Positions 55,795-64,000 of a DNA stretch of 64,000 bases are shown piece after piece (position 1 is the stretch's first letter; each line of letters begins with the position of its first letter). Below the pieces are notes generated by a model. That model was not told where the DNA came from. It saw nothing but the letters and a program-made list of their open reading frames with translations, and ran no database searches. A program made the position numbers and the translations under genes. Where the stretch lies: positions 1-64,000 of the forward strand of contig NZ_NESC01000013.1 in NCBI RefSeq assembly GCF_003063575.1. Direction: 5' to 3'. This stretch comes from Limnohabitans sp. Jir72 (lineage in GTDB: Bacteria > Pseudomonadota > Gammaproteobacteria > Burkholderiales > Burkholderiaceae_C).

Positions 55795-57780
55795 TCAGCG
55801 CTGGGCCCGCTGCGATGGCGCATTGCGCTGCAAGACCTCGATCAGGTCCTTGTATTCAAAGGGTTTCATCAGATAGTCGTTCATGCCCGCTTCCAGGCAA
55901 AGGTCGCGGTCCTCATTGAAGCCCCCCGCCGTCAAAGCCACGATGGGCACATCGTGGAACGCAGGATTTTGACGAATGCGCCGTGCGGCCTCCAAGCCCC
56001 CCATGACGGGCATCTGGATGTCCATCAACACCAGATCGCAGCGGACTTCGCCGAGCATCTGGATCGCCACCAGGCCATTTTCGGCCACCGCCACCTGAGC
56101 CCCGGCCAGCTCGAGCAACTGCTGGAGGATGCCGCGCATGGACAGGTTGTCCTCGGCCAGCAAAACACGCAGGCCCTGCACCTGATCAGCGGCCTGCAAG
56201 CCTTGTGCATCCCGTTTTTGGTCGTCGCCTGCATGGCTCAAAGGCAATCGCACCGTGAACCAAAAGGTTGAGCCCACGCCCACTTGCGATTCGACCCCCA
56301 CATCGCCACCCATCTGCTGAGCCAACCGTTTGCAAATGGACAACCCCAAACCTGTTCCGCCTTGGGCACGGGTGTATGCATCGTCACCCTGCACAAAACC
56401 TTCGAAGACCTTGGCCTGAAGCTGCGGTGCCAGACCCATGCCAGTGTCTTGCACTTCAAAACGCAGATGCGCATGCTCTGCTGCGCTGAACGCATGCCGC
56501 ACAGACACCCGCACATGCCCTCGCTCGGTGAACTTGATGGCATTGCCCACCAGATTCAAAAGCACCTGCGCCAGGCGTTGGGCGTCGCCCAAGCGATGGG
56601 GATGCACCTCGGGGGCCCACTCGACCAAGTAGTGCAGCCCCTTGCTGGCACAGGCCTGCCCCACCAGATCACTGACTTGCTGCAACACATCACGCAAATC
56701 AAACGGCAGATGAGCCAACTCCAGTTTGCCGTGCTCCAGCTTTGACAAGTCCAAAATGTCATTGATGATGCCCAGCAACAAGCGGCCAGCACTTTTGCTT
56801 TTGTTGAGCAAAACACGCTGCTGATCGTCCAAAGGCGTGGCCAAGACCAAATCCGTCAAAGACAACATGGCGCTCATCGGGGTGCGGATTTCATGGCTGA
56901 TGTGCGCCAAAAATTCTGTCTTGGCTGCATTGGCTTTTTCTGCCCGCTCTCGCGCCTGATGCAAACTGTCTTCGTACAGTCGGCGTTGGCTGATGTCGCG
57001 GCTCACGCCCAAGATTTCAACCAGGCTGCCATTGGCCCCCATCACCGGAAAAGCCAACACCTCGGTCCAAAAGCGGCTGCCATCCTTGCGCCAATACTCC
57101 AGCTCGTTGCGAAACTCTGGCGGTGGCAGCCCCTGCTGCAATGCGGCCGCCACATCCACAAAATACTGAAGCGAAACCGCTTGCGAATCCGGCGTCAGGG
57201 TTTCATCGATGGTGTGCTTCATCGCCTCTTCAGGCGTGTAACCGCGCAACTGCTCAATCGCCGGACTCACATACGTGATCTCCCCGAGCGGGCTCATGGT
57301 CCACACCACGTCCCGCGCACTGTCGGTCAACAGGCGCAAGCGCTGTTCACTGACACGCAATTTTTCCTCGGCCAAAAGCTGCTCCGAAACGTCTTTGGCC
57401 ATCAGCACACACACGGTCTTGCCATGTGGATCGGGCAAGGTGGCCATGACCGAAATTTCGGCAAACACCTGAACACCATCGCTGCGCAGCAGCTGATGGA
57501 TCCGTGAACCTTTTTCAAGCGGCTGTTGTGTCAAAAATTCAGCGGCCTGCGTCTCGCCTGGGCGCAAGACCGAACGGGCCAGTGTCGACCATGGTGCTTG
57601 GCGCAAAGATGCGGGCGAACAGCCCATCAGTTGGGCAAAGTGACCATTGACCGATCGGACCGTCCCCGTTGGGGCGTCCACGAGCGCCACGCCACAAGGG
57701 GCCTGTTCAAAAAGCAAATGCCAATCGTCTTGCTTGGGCGCAAAAAACCGGTGAAATGTGCTTTTGATCAAATCCAACAT
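55795..57780 (-). CDS. Hybrid sensor histidine kinase with two PAS domains
   Basis: This protein of about 661 aa has two PAS domains (about 20-135 and 150-285; GYTPEEAMKHTIDETLTPDS), HisKA with the phospho-accepting His in LAHISHEIRTPM (about 315), a HATPase with NLVGNAIKFTERG and GTGLGLSICKRL, and a C-terminal receiver (about 550-655) with LLAEDNLSMR and phosphorylatable Asp in LVLMDIQMPVMGG. No membrane helix, so it senses inside the cell. ATG 57780 was chosen; the frame runs to 57858. Signal unknown; no partner regulator nearby. Confidence 0.9.
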   Translation of the reverse strand: MLDLIKSTFHRFFAPKQDDWHLLFEQAPCGVALVDAPTGTVRSVNGHFAQLMGCSPASLRQAPWSTLARSVLRPGETQAAEFLTQQPLEKGSRIHQLLRSDGVQVFAEISVMATLPDPHGKTVCVLMAKDVSEQLLAEEKLRVSEQRLRLLTDSARDVVWTMSPLGEITYVSPAIEQLRGYTPEEAMKHTIDETLTPDSQAVSLQYFVDVAAALQQGLPPPEFRNELEYWRKDGSRFWTEVLAFPVMGANGSLVEILGVSRDISQRRLYEDSLHQARERAEKANAAKTEFLAHISHEIRTPMSAMLSLTDLVLATPLDDQQRVLLNKSKSAGRLLLGIINDILDLSKLEHGKLELAHLPFDLRDVLQQVSDLVGQACASKGLHYLVEWAPEVHPHRLGDAQRLAQVLLNLVGNAIKFTERGHVRVSVRHAFSAAEHAHLRFEVQDTGMGLAPQLQAKVFEGFVQGDDAYTRAQGGTGLGLSICKRLAQQMGGDVGVESQVGVGSTFWFTVRLPLSHAGDDQKRDAQGLQAADQVQGLRVLLAEDNLSMRGILQQLLELAGAQVAVAENGLVAIQMLGEVRCDLVLMDIQMPVMGGLEAARRIRQNPAFHDVPIVALTAGGFNEDRDLCLEAGMNDYLMKPFEYKDLIEVLQRNAPSQRAQR

Positions 57781-57893
57781 TTTGGGGATTATCTTGCAAA
57801 TTTCGACGGTGACGGACACCGAAACGACGCCATCGGCGCTGTCGGCATGGGGCTGCAAAGACCTTTTGAAGCGGCCTGTAAAATCAAGCCTGT

Positions 57894-57968
57894 GCCACCG
57901 TAGTTCAATGGATAGAACTCTCCCCTCCTAAGGGAGTGATACAGGTTCGATTCCTGTCGGGGGCACCA
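57894..57968 (+). tRNA. tRNA-Arg (anticodon CCU)
   Basis: A 75-nt cloverleaf with encoded CCA. The anticodon loop CTCCTAA reads CCT, decoding AGG; the T arm ACAGG-TTCGATT-CCTGT is regular. In the acceptor stem the fourth pair would be A4 (57897) opposite G69, a mismatch; the other six pairs are sound. Confidence 0.93.
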
Positions 57969-57992
57969 GTCGGCTGGGCTGAAAATCCTATT

Positions 57993-58346
57993 TCAGGTCG
58001 TGACAGGCTCAAACGCACCCCAAGCCGCCAAGGCTTCTGCCGTGTACATCAGGGCCGGGCCCCCGCCCATGTAAACGCAGACCGCCAGCATTTCTTCCAG
58101 TTCCTGGCGGGTGCAGCCCAAACGGCGCAAAGCCTTCACATGAAAACCGATGCAACCCGAGCAATGCTGGGTGATGCCGATGGCCAATGCGATCAATTCT
58201 TTGTGCTTTTCACTGACGGCACCCTCGGCCATGGCCGCCTTGGCCAGCTGTCCAAAGCCCTGCATGGCTTCGGGCTGGGCTTTGCGCAAGCCTGCCAGAG
58301 AGTGGTTGATGTTCTGGATCAGTGTGGGATGGTCAAAGGTGCTCAT
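57993..58346 (-). CDS. AhpD-like carboxymuconolactone decarboxylase-family protein
   Basis: This 117-aa protein has the redox motif C62-x2-C65 with His69 in HCSGCIGFHVKALRRLG, the signature of AhpD-type peroxidase partners. GGGPALMYTAEALAAWGAFE closes the helical bundle. It is the last gene of the RND-TolC-rhodanese operon, 25 nt after the rhodanese gene. A peroxidase or disulfide-reduction role is likely; the exact substrate is unknown. Confidence 0.88.
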   Translation of the reverse strand: MSTFDHPTLIQNINHSLAGLRKAQPEAMQGFGQLAKAAMAEGAVSEKHKELIALAIGITQHCSGCIGFHVKALRRLGCTRQELEEMLAVCVYMGGGPALMYTAEALAAWGAFEPVTT

Positions 58347-58371
58347 GGTGGTTTCCTTGGGTTGATGCAAA

Positions 58372-58659
58372 TCACAAACGGTCAATGGGCAAGCCGAATT
58401 GCATCGATACGGCCCCAGCGGAGCCGCCATTGCTGACCTGCTGGTAACCCATCCGCTGCATGTAGTTGCAGGCCATGCCCGAGCGGCCGCCCGATGCACA
58501 GCACAGGATCACCGGGGCCGATTTGTCCGGCACAGCCTCTGCAATGACTTGCGCGAAGCGGTCCAGCGGGATATTGACCGAGCCACGCACATGGCCGGTG
58601 GCGAACTCGCCAGGCGAGCGGACATCAATGATCAAGGGGGTGGTGTGAGCGCTTGTCAT
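58372..58659 (-). CDS. Rhodanese-domain sulfurtransferase
   Basis: This 95-aa single rhodanese domain has IIDVRSPGEFATGHVRGSVN and the active-site loop CCASGGRSGMA, with the sulfur-accepting Cys at position 54. It is GlpE/PspE-like, but without a visible signal peptide, so it is probably cytoplasmic. The neighbouring DUF2892 protein resembles the membrane half of YgaP-type rhodaneses, here encoded separately. Confidence 0.92.
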   Translation of the reverse strand: MTSAHTTPLIIDVRSPGEFATGHVRGSVNIPLDRFAQVIAEAVPDKSAPVILCCASGGRSGMACNYMQRMGYQQVSNGGSAGAVSMQFGLPIDRL

Positions 58660-58701
58660 GTTTTTTGAGCCATCGGGGTTGAAGAATAATGCCTGTCGTG
58701 T

Positions 58702-60072
58702 TCAGCGGCTCAAGGCGGCATTGACGGTCTGAAGCTTTTGCACATCGAGTTGACCGGCCATGGCTTGCAAGCGCAGTTGACCCATCAGCACATCGGTGCG
58801 TGCTTGCAGCAAAGCCAGCTGGGCGGCACTGGCATCGTTTTGCGCATTGAGCAAATCCAGTGTGGTGCGGTCGCCGACCTGGCGACCCAATTGCGTTGCA
58901 TCCAGGCGTGCCTGACTGGCGGTGTCAGCGGCTTGCAATGCAGCGATGCGCGCTTGCCCGCTTTGCACGGCCAGCCATGCTGAACGGGTCATCTGGCTGA
59001 CCTGCAAGCGGGTACGTGCCAGCTCTGCGCGGGCCTTGTCCTGCAAATGCACCGCCTCTTGCTGCTTGGCACTGCGCCAGCCACCGGTGTACAGCGGCAC
59101 ATGGAGCATCACCCCCACCATCTGCTGGCTTTGTGTGTTGCTGGCTGCACCAAAATCGCCCGTGCCACCCATGCGCTCGCGCGACGCTTGCGCCACCACA
59201 TCCAATGTGGGGGAGGCCTGGGCACTGTGTTTGCGCAACTCTTGCTGCGCAGCATCCGCCTGTGCTTCTTGCAGGCGGATCAGTGGGTTGCCTTGCTCGG
59301 CTTTTTGCAACCAGGACGCCAGGCTGTCGTGCTCCGAGGACGGCACCCAGCGCGCAGGCACTTGCAGTTGCAAGGCATCCACCGACAAGCCCGTGACGTC
59401 GGCCAGCACTTGCCGAGCCATCTCCAGATCGTTGCGGGCAGCAATGGCCTGAGCGCTCAAGGCCTGCGCACGGGCACCCGCCTCGTGCGTGTCGGTGACG
59501 GGGGCATCGCCGATGGCAAAACGGTCTTTCGCTTCGAACCATGCTTTGTCCACCGCTTTTTGCTGTTGTGCGATCAAGGCCAGGCCTTGCTCGGCCAACA
59601 CGACATCGAAGTAACGTTGTGTGGTCTGCAGCATCCAGTCTTGCTGCGCCAGTTTCCACTCGTGCTCGCTGGCTTGCGCAGCGATGTCCAGCTGTGCACT
59701 TTGGGCCTGGCGCTCGGGGTTGTACAGGGCTTGTTTGGCGCTCAAAATCCAACGGGTGCTCGAGCCGCCGCTGATCGAGGTGCCAAAGCCCGCACCGGTC
59801 ACGGGTGCTGAACCGGGCATTGAAAACTGCGCGCCATTCATCTGACTTTGCGCACTGGCCCAGCCGGCACTGGCACTCAAGCCCACGGTAGGACGCCACA
59901 GGGCCTGGGCCTGATCGCGCCGGGTCGATCCTGCCGCACGATTGGCTTGGCTGATCGCGCCCTGCGGGTCGTGCTTTTGCGCGGCTTCCCAGACTTGCAG
60001 CAGATCGGTGGCACTGGCCGTGCTCGCGCACAGTGCCCAAACAGCGCCAGCCCATAAGGTGCGAGGAATCAT
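58702..60072 (-). CDS. TolC-family outer-membrane channel
   Basis: This 456-aa protein has a signal peptide (TLWAGAVWALCASTASATDL) and the two helical repeats with LLQVWEAAQKHDPQGAISQA and LLNAQNDASAAQLALLQART. It resembles TolC proteins that serve RND or type I pumps. Within this operon it most likely serves the RND pump encoded upstream. Its sequence is clearly distinct from the TolC protein at 25989-27278. Confidence 0.9.
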   Translation of the reverse strand: MIPRTLWAGAVWALCASTASATDLLQVWEAAQKHDPQGAISQANRAAGSTRRDQAQALWRPTVGLSASAGWASAQSQMNGAQFSMPGSAPVTGAGFGTSISGGSSTRWILSAKQALYNPERQAQSAQLDIAAQASEHEWKLAQQDWMLQTTQRYFDVVLAEQGLALIAQQQKAVDKAWFEAKDRFAIGDAPVTDTHEAGARAQALSAQAIAARNDLEMARQVLADVTGLSVDALQLQVPARWVPSSEHDSLASWLQKAEQGNPLIRLQEAQADAAQQELRKHSAQASPTLDVVAQASRERMGGTGDFGAASNTQSQQMVGVMLHVPLYTGGWRSAKQQEAVHLQDKARAELARTRLQVSQMTRSAWLAVQSGQARIAALQAADTASQARLDATQLGRQVGDRTTLDLLNAQNDASAAQLALLQARTDVLMGQLRLQAMAGQLDVQKLQTVNAALSR

Positions 60073-60100
60073 CTTGACACTCCGTGGCTTGTTTTAGAAA

Positions 60101-60310
60101 TCAGCAGCCAGGCTCAACGCCCATTTTGCGAAGGATGGAATCCATCAGACACCACTTTGTCAGCGCGCTTTGCAGCAAATTGGCCCCCACAAAAGCGGTG
60201 AACGCCAGCCACCAAGGGCTCACGAAAACAGGGCTGCCTTCAATGCCCAAGGCCAAGGACAAGAGGATGAAGGTGCCAGCGACCAAACGAACGATTTGCC
60301 AGGATTTCAT
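60101..60310 (-). CDS. DUF2892 (YgaP-like) inner-membrane protein
   Basis: This 69-aa protein has two hydrophobic segments, IVRLVAGTFILLSLALGIEG and PWWLAFTAFVGANLLQSALT, then CLMDSILRKMGVE, the YgaP/DUF2892 pattern. In YgaP this part is fused to a rhodanese and helps export thiocyanate or sulfur; that the split rhodanese and this protein cooperate is inference. It lies 25 nt after the RND gene. Confidence 0.88.
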   Translation of the reverse strand: MKSWQIVRLVAGTFILLSLALGIEGSPVFVSPWWLAFTAFVGANLLQSALTKWCLMDSILRKMGVEPGC

Positions 60311-60335
60311 GAAGAATTCTCCGAAGGGTTAAAAA

Positions 60336-63300
60336 TCAAAGGGTTTCGTACTGGCGGCGGTAAGCCGCGTAGTACAGCGTGGGGATCACGACCAAGGTCA
60401 GGATGGTCGAGACAAAGATGCCAAAGATCAGCGAGATGGCCAGGCCATTGAAGATCGGGTCGTCCAAGATGAAGAAGGCACCCAGCATGGCCGCGCCGCC
60501 CGTGAGCATGATCGGCTGTGCACGGGTGATGGCCGACTGCACGATGGCCTGCTTGAAGGGCGTGCCCTCTTTGACCTGCAGGTGGATGAAGTCCACCAGC
60601 AAGATGGAGTTGCGCACAATGATGCCGGCCAGCGCGATCATGCCGATCATGCTGGTGGCCGTGTACTGCGAGTGCAGCAGCGCATGCCCGGGCATGACGC
60701 CGATGATGGTCAGCGGGATAGGCGCCATGATGATGAGTGGCGTGAGATAGGAACCAAACTGCGCCACCACCAGCAAATAGATCAGCACCAAGCCCACCGC
60801 ATAGGCGGTGCCCATGTCGCGGAAAGTCTCATACGTGATCTGCCACTCGCCATCCCACTTGAGGGCGTAACCGCGCCAAGCGTCAGACGGCTGGCTGATG
60901 AAATATTCGCCCAGCGCCTGGCCATCGGGGGCCTGAATTTTCTGAATGTCGCTGCGCATCTTGAACATGCCGTACAGCGGACTGTCGAGCTTGCCGGCCA
61001 TGTCGGCGGTCACAAAGTTCACGGGCAACAGGTCTTTGTGGATCACGGGTTGCTCGCGCTCGCTGTCGGTCACGGTGACCAGTTCGCGGATCGGCACCAG
61101 CTTGCCCGATGCGCCGCGCACCATGAGTTGGAGCAAGGCCGACAAATCGCCATGGCGCTCGGCGGGCAACTGGATCAAGGCCGCAGCCGGGTACTTGCTG
61201 CCGTCATGCAGGTAGGTCGTGGCCTCTCCGGCCAAGCCAGCGCGCAAGGTCGTCACGATGGCTTGCTGAGGAACGCCCAGAGTCGCGGCTTTGCGGCGGT
61301 CCACCAGCAGCAATTTGCGCGGTGCGGCGGCAATGCTGCTGTCGTCCACATCCACCACGTTGTCGGTCTTCTCAAAAATGGCGCGCACCGCCTTGGCGAC
61401 ACGACGGCGGCCTTCGGCGTCGGGGCCATAAATTTCAGCCACGATGGGTGCGAGCACAGGCGGGCCGGGTGGCATCTCGACCACTTTGACATTCGCGCCA
61501 AAGCGCTGGCCAATGGCCTGCAGCTCGGGGCGCAGGCGTGTGGCGATCACATGGCTTTTGTCTTTGCGGTCGTGTTTGTCCACCAGTTTGACCTGCATGT
61601 CGCCCACCTCACCACCTGCACGCAGGTAGTACTGGCGCACCAGGCCGTTGAAGTTGATCGGCGAGGATGTGCCTGCATACGCTTGGTAGTCCGTCACCTC
61701 AGGCTGTTGCGCCAAGTGGGCACCCAGCTCGCGCATGACGGCTGCGGTTTCTTCCACAGGTGTGCCAACAGGCATGTCGACCACCACCTGAAACTCCGAC
61801 TTGTTGTCGAAGGGCAGCATCTTGAGCAGCACCAAGCCTGTGGCGGGCAACACCAGCGAGAAAGCGATCAAGCCTGCAATGCCCAAACCCAGCAGCTTGC
61901 GGTTGCGCACGCCTTGCTCGTTGTGCAACAAAGGTGTGAACACGCGCTCAAACAAGGGGCCCAGCTTGGCCGCCAAGCCTGTGGGCGCCGCATGTGCATC
62001 GCCGGCATGGCCGTGGGAAGCCTTCATCCAGATGCGTGCCAACCAAGGCGTGACCACAAAGGCAATGGCCAGTGACAGCAGCATGCCCATGCTGGCATTG
62101 ATCGGGATCGGGCTCATGTAGGGGCCCATCAAACCGCTCACAAAAGCCATGGGCAAGAGCGCGGCGATCACCGTCAGCGTGGCCAAAATCGTGGGGCCAC
62201 CCACTTCATCCACTGCACCGGGGATGATCTCGGCCAGGGTCTTGCCCGGGAACAGCTGCTGGTGACGGTGGATGTTTTCCACCACCACGATGGCATCGTC
62301 CACCAAAATACCGATGGAAAAAATCAGCGCAAACAGCGACACACGGTTGAGCGTGAAGCCCCAGGCCCACGAGGCAAACAGCGTCACCGTCAGCGTCAAA
62401 ATCACCGCCGTGCCCACAATCGCCGCTTCACGCTTGCCCAGCGCAATGAACACCAGCGCCACCACCGAGGCCGTGGCGAACAGCAGCTTCTGAATCAGCT
62501 TTTGAGCCTTGTCGTTGGCCGTCGCACCATAGTTGCGCGTCTCGGCCACCTGCACCTCGTCGGGGATCACCGTGCCGCGCAGCGCGGCCACATGGTCCAT
62601 CACGGCGTTGGCCACGTCGATGGCGTTTTCACCGGGCTTTTTGGTGATGGTCAATGTCACAGCGGGGTATTCACCGCCACCGGCTGACTTGCCCAAGCCA
62701 TGCGTCACATAACGCGTCGCGGGCAAGGGCCCCTCTTCCACCTTGGCCACATCCTTTAAGAACACCGGACGGCCGCCTTGCACGGCCACCACGAGATCAG
62801 CCACATCACTGGCTTGCGAGAGGAATGGCCCGGCCTCGATGCTCACGCTCTTGTTCCCCGCGATGAGCTCGCCCACCGGGAGCCCTGAGTTGGCCGACTG
62901 AAGCGCCATGCGCAGGTCGCTCACCGTGACACCAAACCCGGCCATGCGCTCGGGCTCGATTTGCACCAGCACCGCACGGTCCGGGCCGCCCAAGGTCTGC
63001 ACATCTTGTGTGCCTTTGACGCGCTTGAGGTCGGCCTCCATGCTGTGCGCCACGCGCTCCAGCTTGTAGGCGCTGGCGTCATCGCTCTTGCTGAACAGCG
63101 TCAACGTCACGATGGGCACATCGTCCACGCCTTTGGGTTTGATCAGCGGCTCCATCACGCCCAAACCTTTGGGCAGCCAGTCCGCGTTGTCGCGGATCGT
63201 GTCGTGCAAGCGCACCAGCGCTTCGGTGCGCGGCACGCCCACCTTGAACTGCACCGTCAGCACCGCCACGCCTGGGCGCGAGACCGACATCACATGTTCA

Positions 63301-63557
63301 ACGCCCGCGATTTTGGACAAGACCTGCTCGGCCGGAATGGCCACCATCTGTTCCACATCGCGCACGGCCGCGCCGGGGAAAGGCACCAGCACATTGGCCA
63401 TGGTCACGTTGATCTGGGGTTCCTCTTCACGCGGGGTGACCATCACCGCAAAAATGCCCAGCAGCAAAGCCACCAAGGCCAGCAGTGGCGTGATTTGCGC
63501 GCTCTGGAACAGGGCCGCAATGCGGCCTGAAATGCTCAAATTTTTTGGCTCGTGCAT
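60336..63557 (-). CDS. RND-family efflux permease
   Basis: This 1073-aa inner-membrane proton-driven pump has N-terminal helix 1 with LLALVALLLGIFAVMVTPRE and EEEPQINVTMANVLVPFPGA. The TM4 proton-relay Asp pair lies in FSIGILVDDAIVVVENIHRH. The second half repeats the fold (IGMIALAGIIVRNSILLVDF). The HAE1/AcrB-like family is clear, but whether it exports organics or metal ions cannot be read. ATG 63557 chosen, 13 nt after the adaptor gene; the longer frame is antisense-like overlap with the adaptor. Confidence 0.93.
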   Translation of the reverse strand: MHEPKNLSISGRIAALFQSAQITPLLALVALLLGIFAVMVTPREEEPQINVTMANVLVPFPGAAVRDVEQMVAIPAEQVLSKIAGVEHVMSVSRPGVAVLTVQFKVGVPRTEALVRLHDTIRDNADWLPKGLGVMEPLIKPKGVDDVPIVTLTLFSKSDDASAYKLERVAHSMEADLKRVKGTQDVQTLGGPDRAVLVQIEPERMAGFGVTVSDLRMALQSANSGLPVGELIAGNKSVSIEAGPFLSQASDVADLVVAVQGGRPVFLKDVAKVEEGPLPATRYVTHGLGKSAGGGEYPAVTLTITKKPGENAIDVANAVMDHVAALRGTVIPDEVQVAETRNYGATANDKAQKLIQKLLFATASVVALVFIALGKREAAIVGTAVILTLTVTLFASWAWGFTLNRVSLFALIFSIGILVDDAIVVVENIHRHQQLFPGKTLAEIIPGAVDEVGGPTILATLTVIAALLPMAFVSGLMGPYMSPIPINASMGMLLSLAIAFVVTPWLARIWMKASHGHAGDAHAAPTGLAAKLGPLFERVFTPLLHNEQGVRNRKLLGLGIAGLIAFSLVLPATGLVLLKMLPFDNKSEFQVVVDMPVGTPVEETAAVMRELGAHLAQQPEVTDYQAYAGTSSPINFNGLVRQYYLRAGGEVGDMQVKLVDKHDRKDKSHVIATRLRPELQAIGQRFGANVKVVEMPPGPPVLAPIVAEIYGPDAEGRRRVAKAVRAIFEKTDNVVDVDDSSIAAAPRKLLLVDRRKAATLGVPQQAIVTTLRAGLAGEATTYLHDGSKYPAAALIQLPAERHGDLSALLQLMVRGASGKLVPIRELVTVTDSEREQPVIHKDLLPVNFVTADMAGKLDSPLYGMFKMRSDIQKIQAPDGQALGEYFISQPSDAWRGYALKWDGEWQITYETFRDMGTAYAVGLVLIYLLVVAQFGSYLTPLIIMAPIPLTIIGVMPGHALLHSQYTATSMIGMIALAGIIVRNSILLVDFIHLQVKEGTPFKQAIVQSAITRAQPIMLTGGAAMLGAFFILDDPIFNGLAISLIFGIFVSTILTLVVIPTLYYAAYRRQYETL

Positions 63558-63570
63558 ATCAAGCCCCCTT

Positions 63571-64000
63571 TCAGCGCACAGCGCCGGCCAGCTGTGGCTC
63601 AGCAGCCACCTTGTCGCCCTGGCGCAGGCCACTCAAGACCTCCACACGATCGCCCGATGTCTGGCCCAAGCGCAACTGACGCAAGCTGGGCTTGCCCTGG
63701 GCGTCGACGACGTACACACCGGTCATCTCGGCGCGGCGCACGATGGCAGTCGCTGGCAAATAGAGCCGCTCTGCACCGCTCTTGCCCACCGCCACACCTG
63801 GCAACCACACACGGGCAAACATCCCCGGCGCCAGTCCTTCAATGCCCGCAGGCAAGCTCAGGCGAATCTGCCCGGTGTGTGTGACCGGGTCCACCGCTGG
63901 CAGGACCTGAATCTGCGGCGGCAGCTGCGGGGTGCTGTAGCCCGCCATACCCGGCAATTCGTAGCGCACAGCTTTGGGCTGTGCATGGGCCGTGGCCAGC
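63571..64000 (-). CDS. RND periplasmic adaptor (membrane fusion protein), C-terminal part
   Basis: The gene runs off the right edge; the frame continues to base 64000 (LATAHAQPKAVRYELPGMAG). The visible part is the C-terminal beta-barrel and membrane-proximal domains, with RLSLPAGIEGLAPGMFARVW, LYLPATAIVRRAEMTGVYVV and VLSGLRQGDKVAAEPQLAGA, typical of RND adaptors. It is the upstream partner of the permease and TolC genes. Confidence 0.88.
   Translation of the reverse strand, partial: LATAHAQPKAVRYELPGMAGYSTPQLPPQIQVLPAVDPVTHTGQIRLSLPAGIEGLAPGMFARVWLPGVAVGKSGAERLYLPATAIVRRAEMTGVYVVDAQGKPSLRQLRLGQTSGDRVEVLSGLRQGDKVAAEPQLAGAVR

Noticed and set aside
60582-62075. 497-codon plus-strand frame opposite the RND permease
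   Set aside because: Antisense reading of a long, well-supported permease; His-rich low-complexity translation.

Overview
The window looks like a chromosomal segment of a betaproteobacterium, most likely Burkholderiales and close to Comamonadaceae (Limnohabitans/Rhodoferax-like). The inference rests on GC-rich coding, the linked orders pilB-pilC-pilD-coaE-zapD-yacG and rplU-rpmA-obgE-proB with rppH/proS, a Bug-family solute receptor, and a fused isobutyryl-CoA mutase IcmF. No database search was run; species-level placement is not possible.

Region 1 (1-828) is mobile-element debris: the first codons of an IS110-family transposase running off the left edge, a cluster of REP-like palindromes, a terminator, and the decayed N-terminus of an IS5-type transposase. 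Region 2 (829-21989, minus strand) is a Wzx/Wzy-type exopolysaccharide or capsule locus. In transcription order it has a long Wza-like export protein, an AlbA/HATPase-type putative regulator inside a repeat-flanked cassette, a Wzz-like chain-length protein, a WecA/MraY-like initiating transferase, manC, fcl, gmd, a Wzx flippase, an alpha-1,2-fucosyltransferase, four further glycosyltransferases, a Wzy candidate, two acyltransferases and an NDP-sugar epimerase. ManC, Gmd and Fcl make GDP-L-fucose, which the GT11 enzyme would use, so the polymer is probably fucosylated and O-acylated. No tyrosine autokinase or phosphatase is present.

Region 3 (21990-27278) starts with an AT-rich, gene-free leader and continues with a three-gene type I secretion system (TolC, ABC, HlyD) that has no visible substrate. 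Region 4 (27279-45384) is metabolic and housekeeping: icmF behind a 16-bp palindrome, a Bug receptor, a VOC protein, grxD, a lytic transglycosylase, proS, rppH, proB, obgE, rpmA, rplU, ispB, a short pilB with pilC and pilD, then coaE, zapD and yacG.

Region 5 (45402-55794) has cytochrome c4 divergent from a very tight nine-gene run, moxR to tamB. The run contains a MoxR/VWA pair interrupted by a toxin-antitoxin module and a small membrane protein, and ends with TamA/TamB. A perfect FNR/Anr box lies in the divergent promoter region. Region 6 (55795-64000) has a hybrid histidine kinase, tRNA-Arg(CCU), and a minus-strand operon of RND adaptor (cut by the right edge), RND pump, DUF2892 protein, TolC-like protein, rhodanese and AhpD-like protein, possibly a sulfur- or redox-linked efflux system.

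The best candidates for something undescribed are the repeat-flanked AlbA/HATPase gene, whose 65-bp flanking repeats carry the start codons of two unrelated genes, the FNR-box-headed moxR-tamB run, and the RND-rhodanese-AhpD operon.
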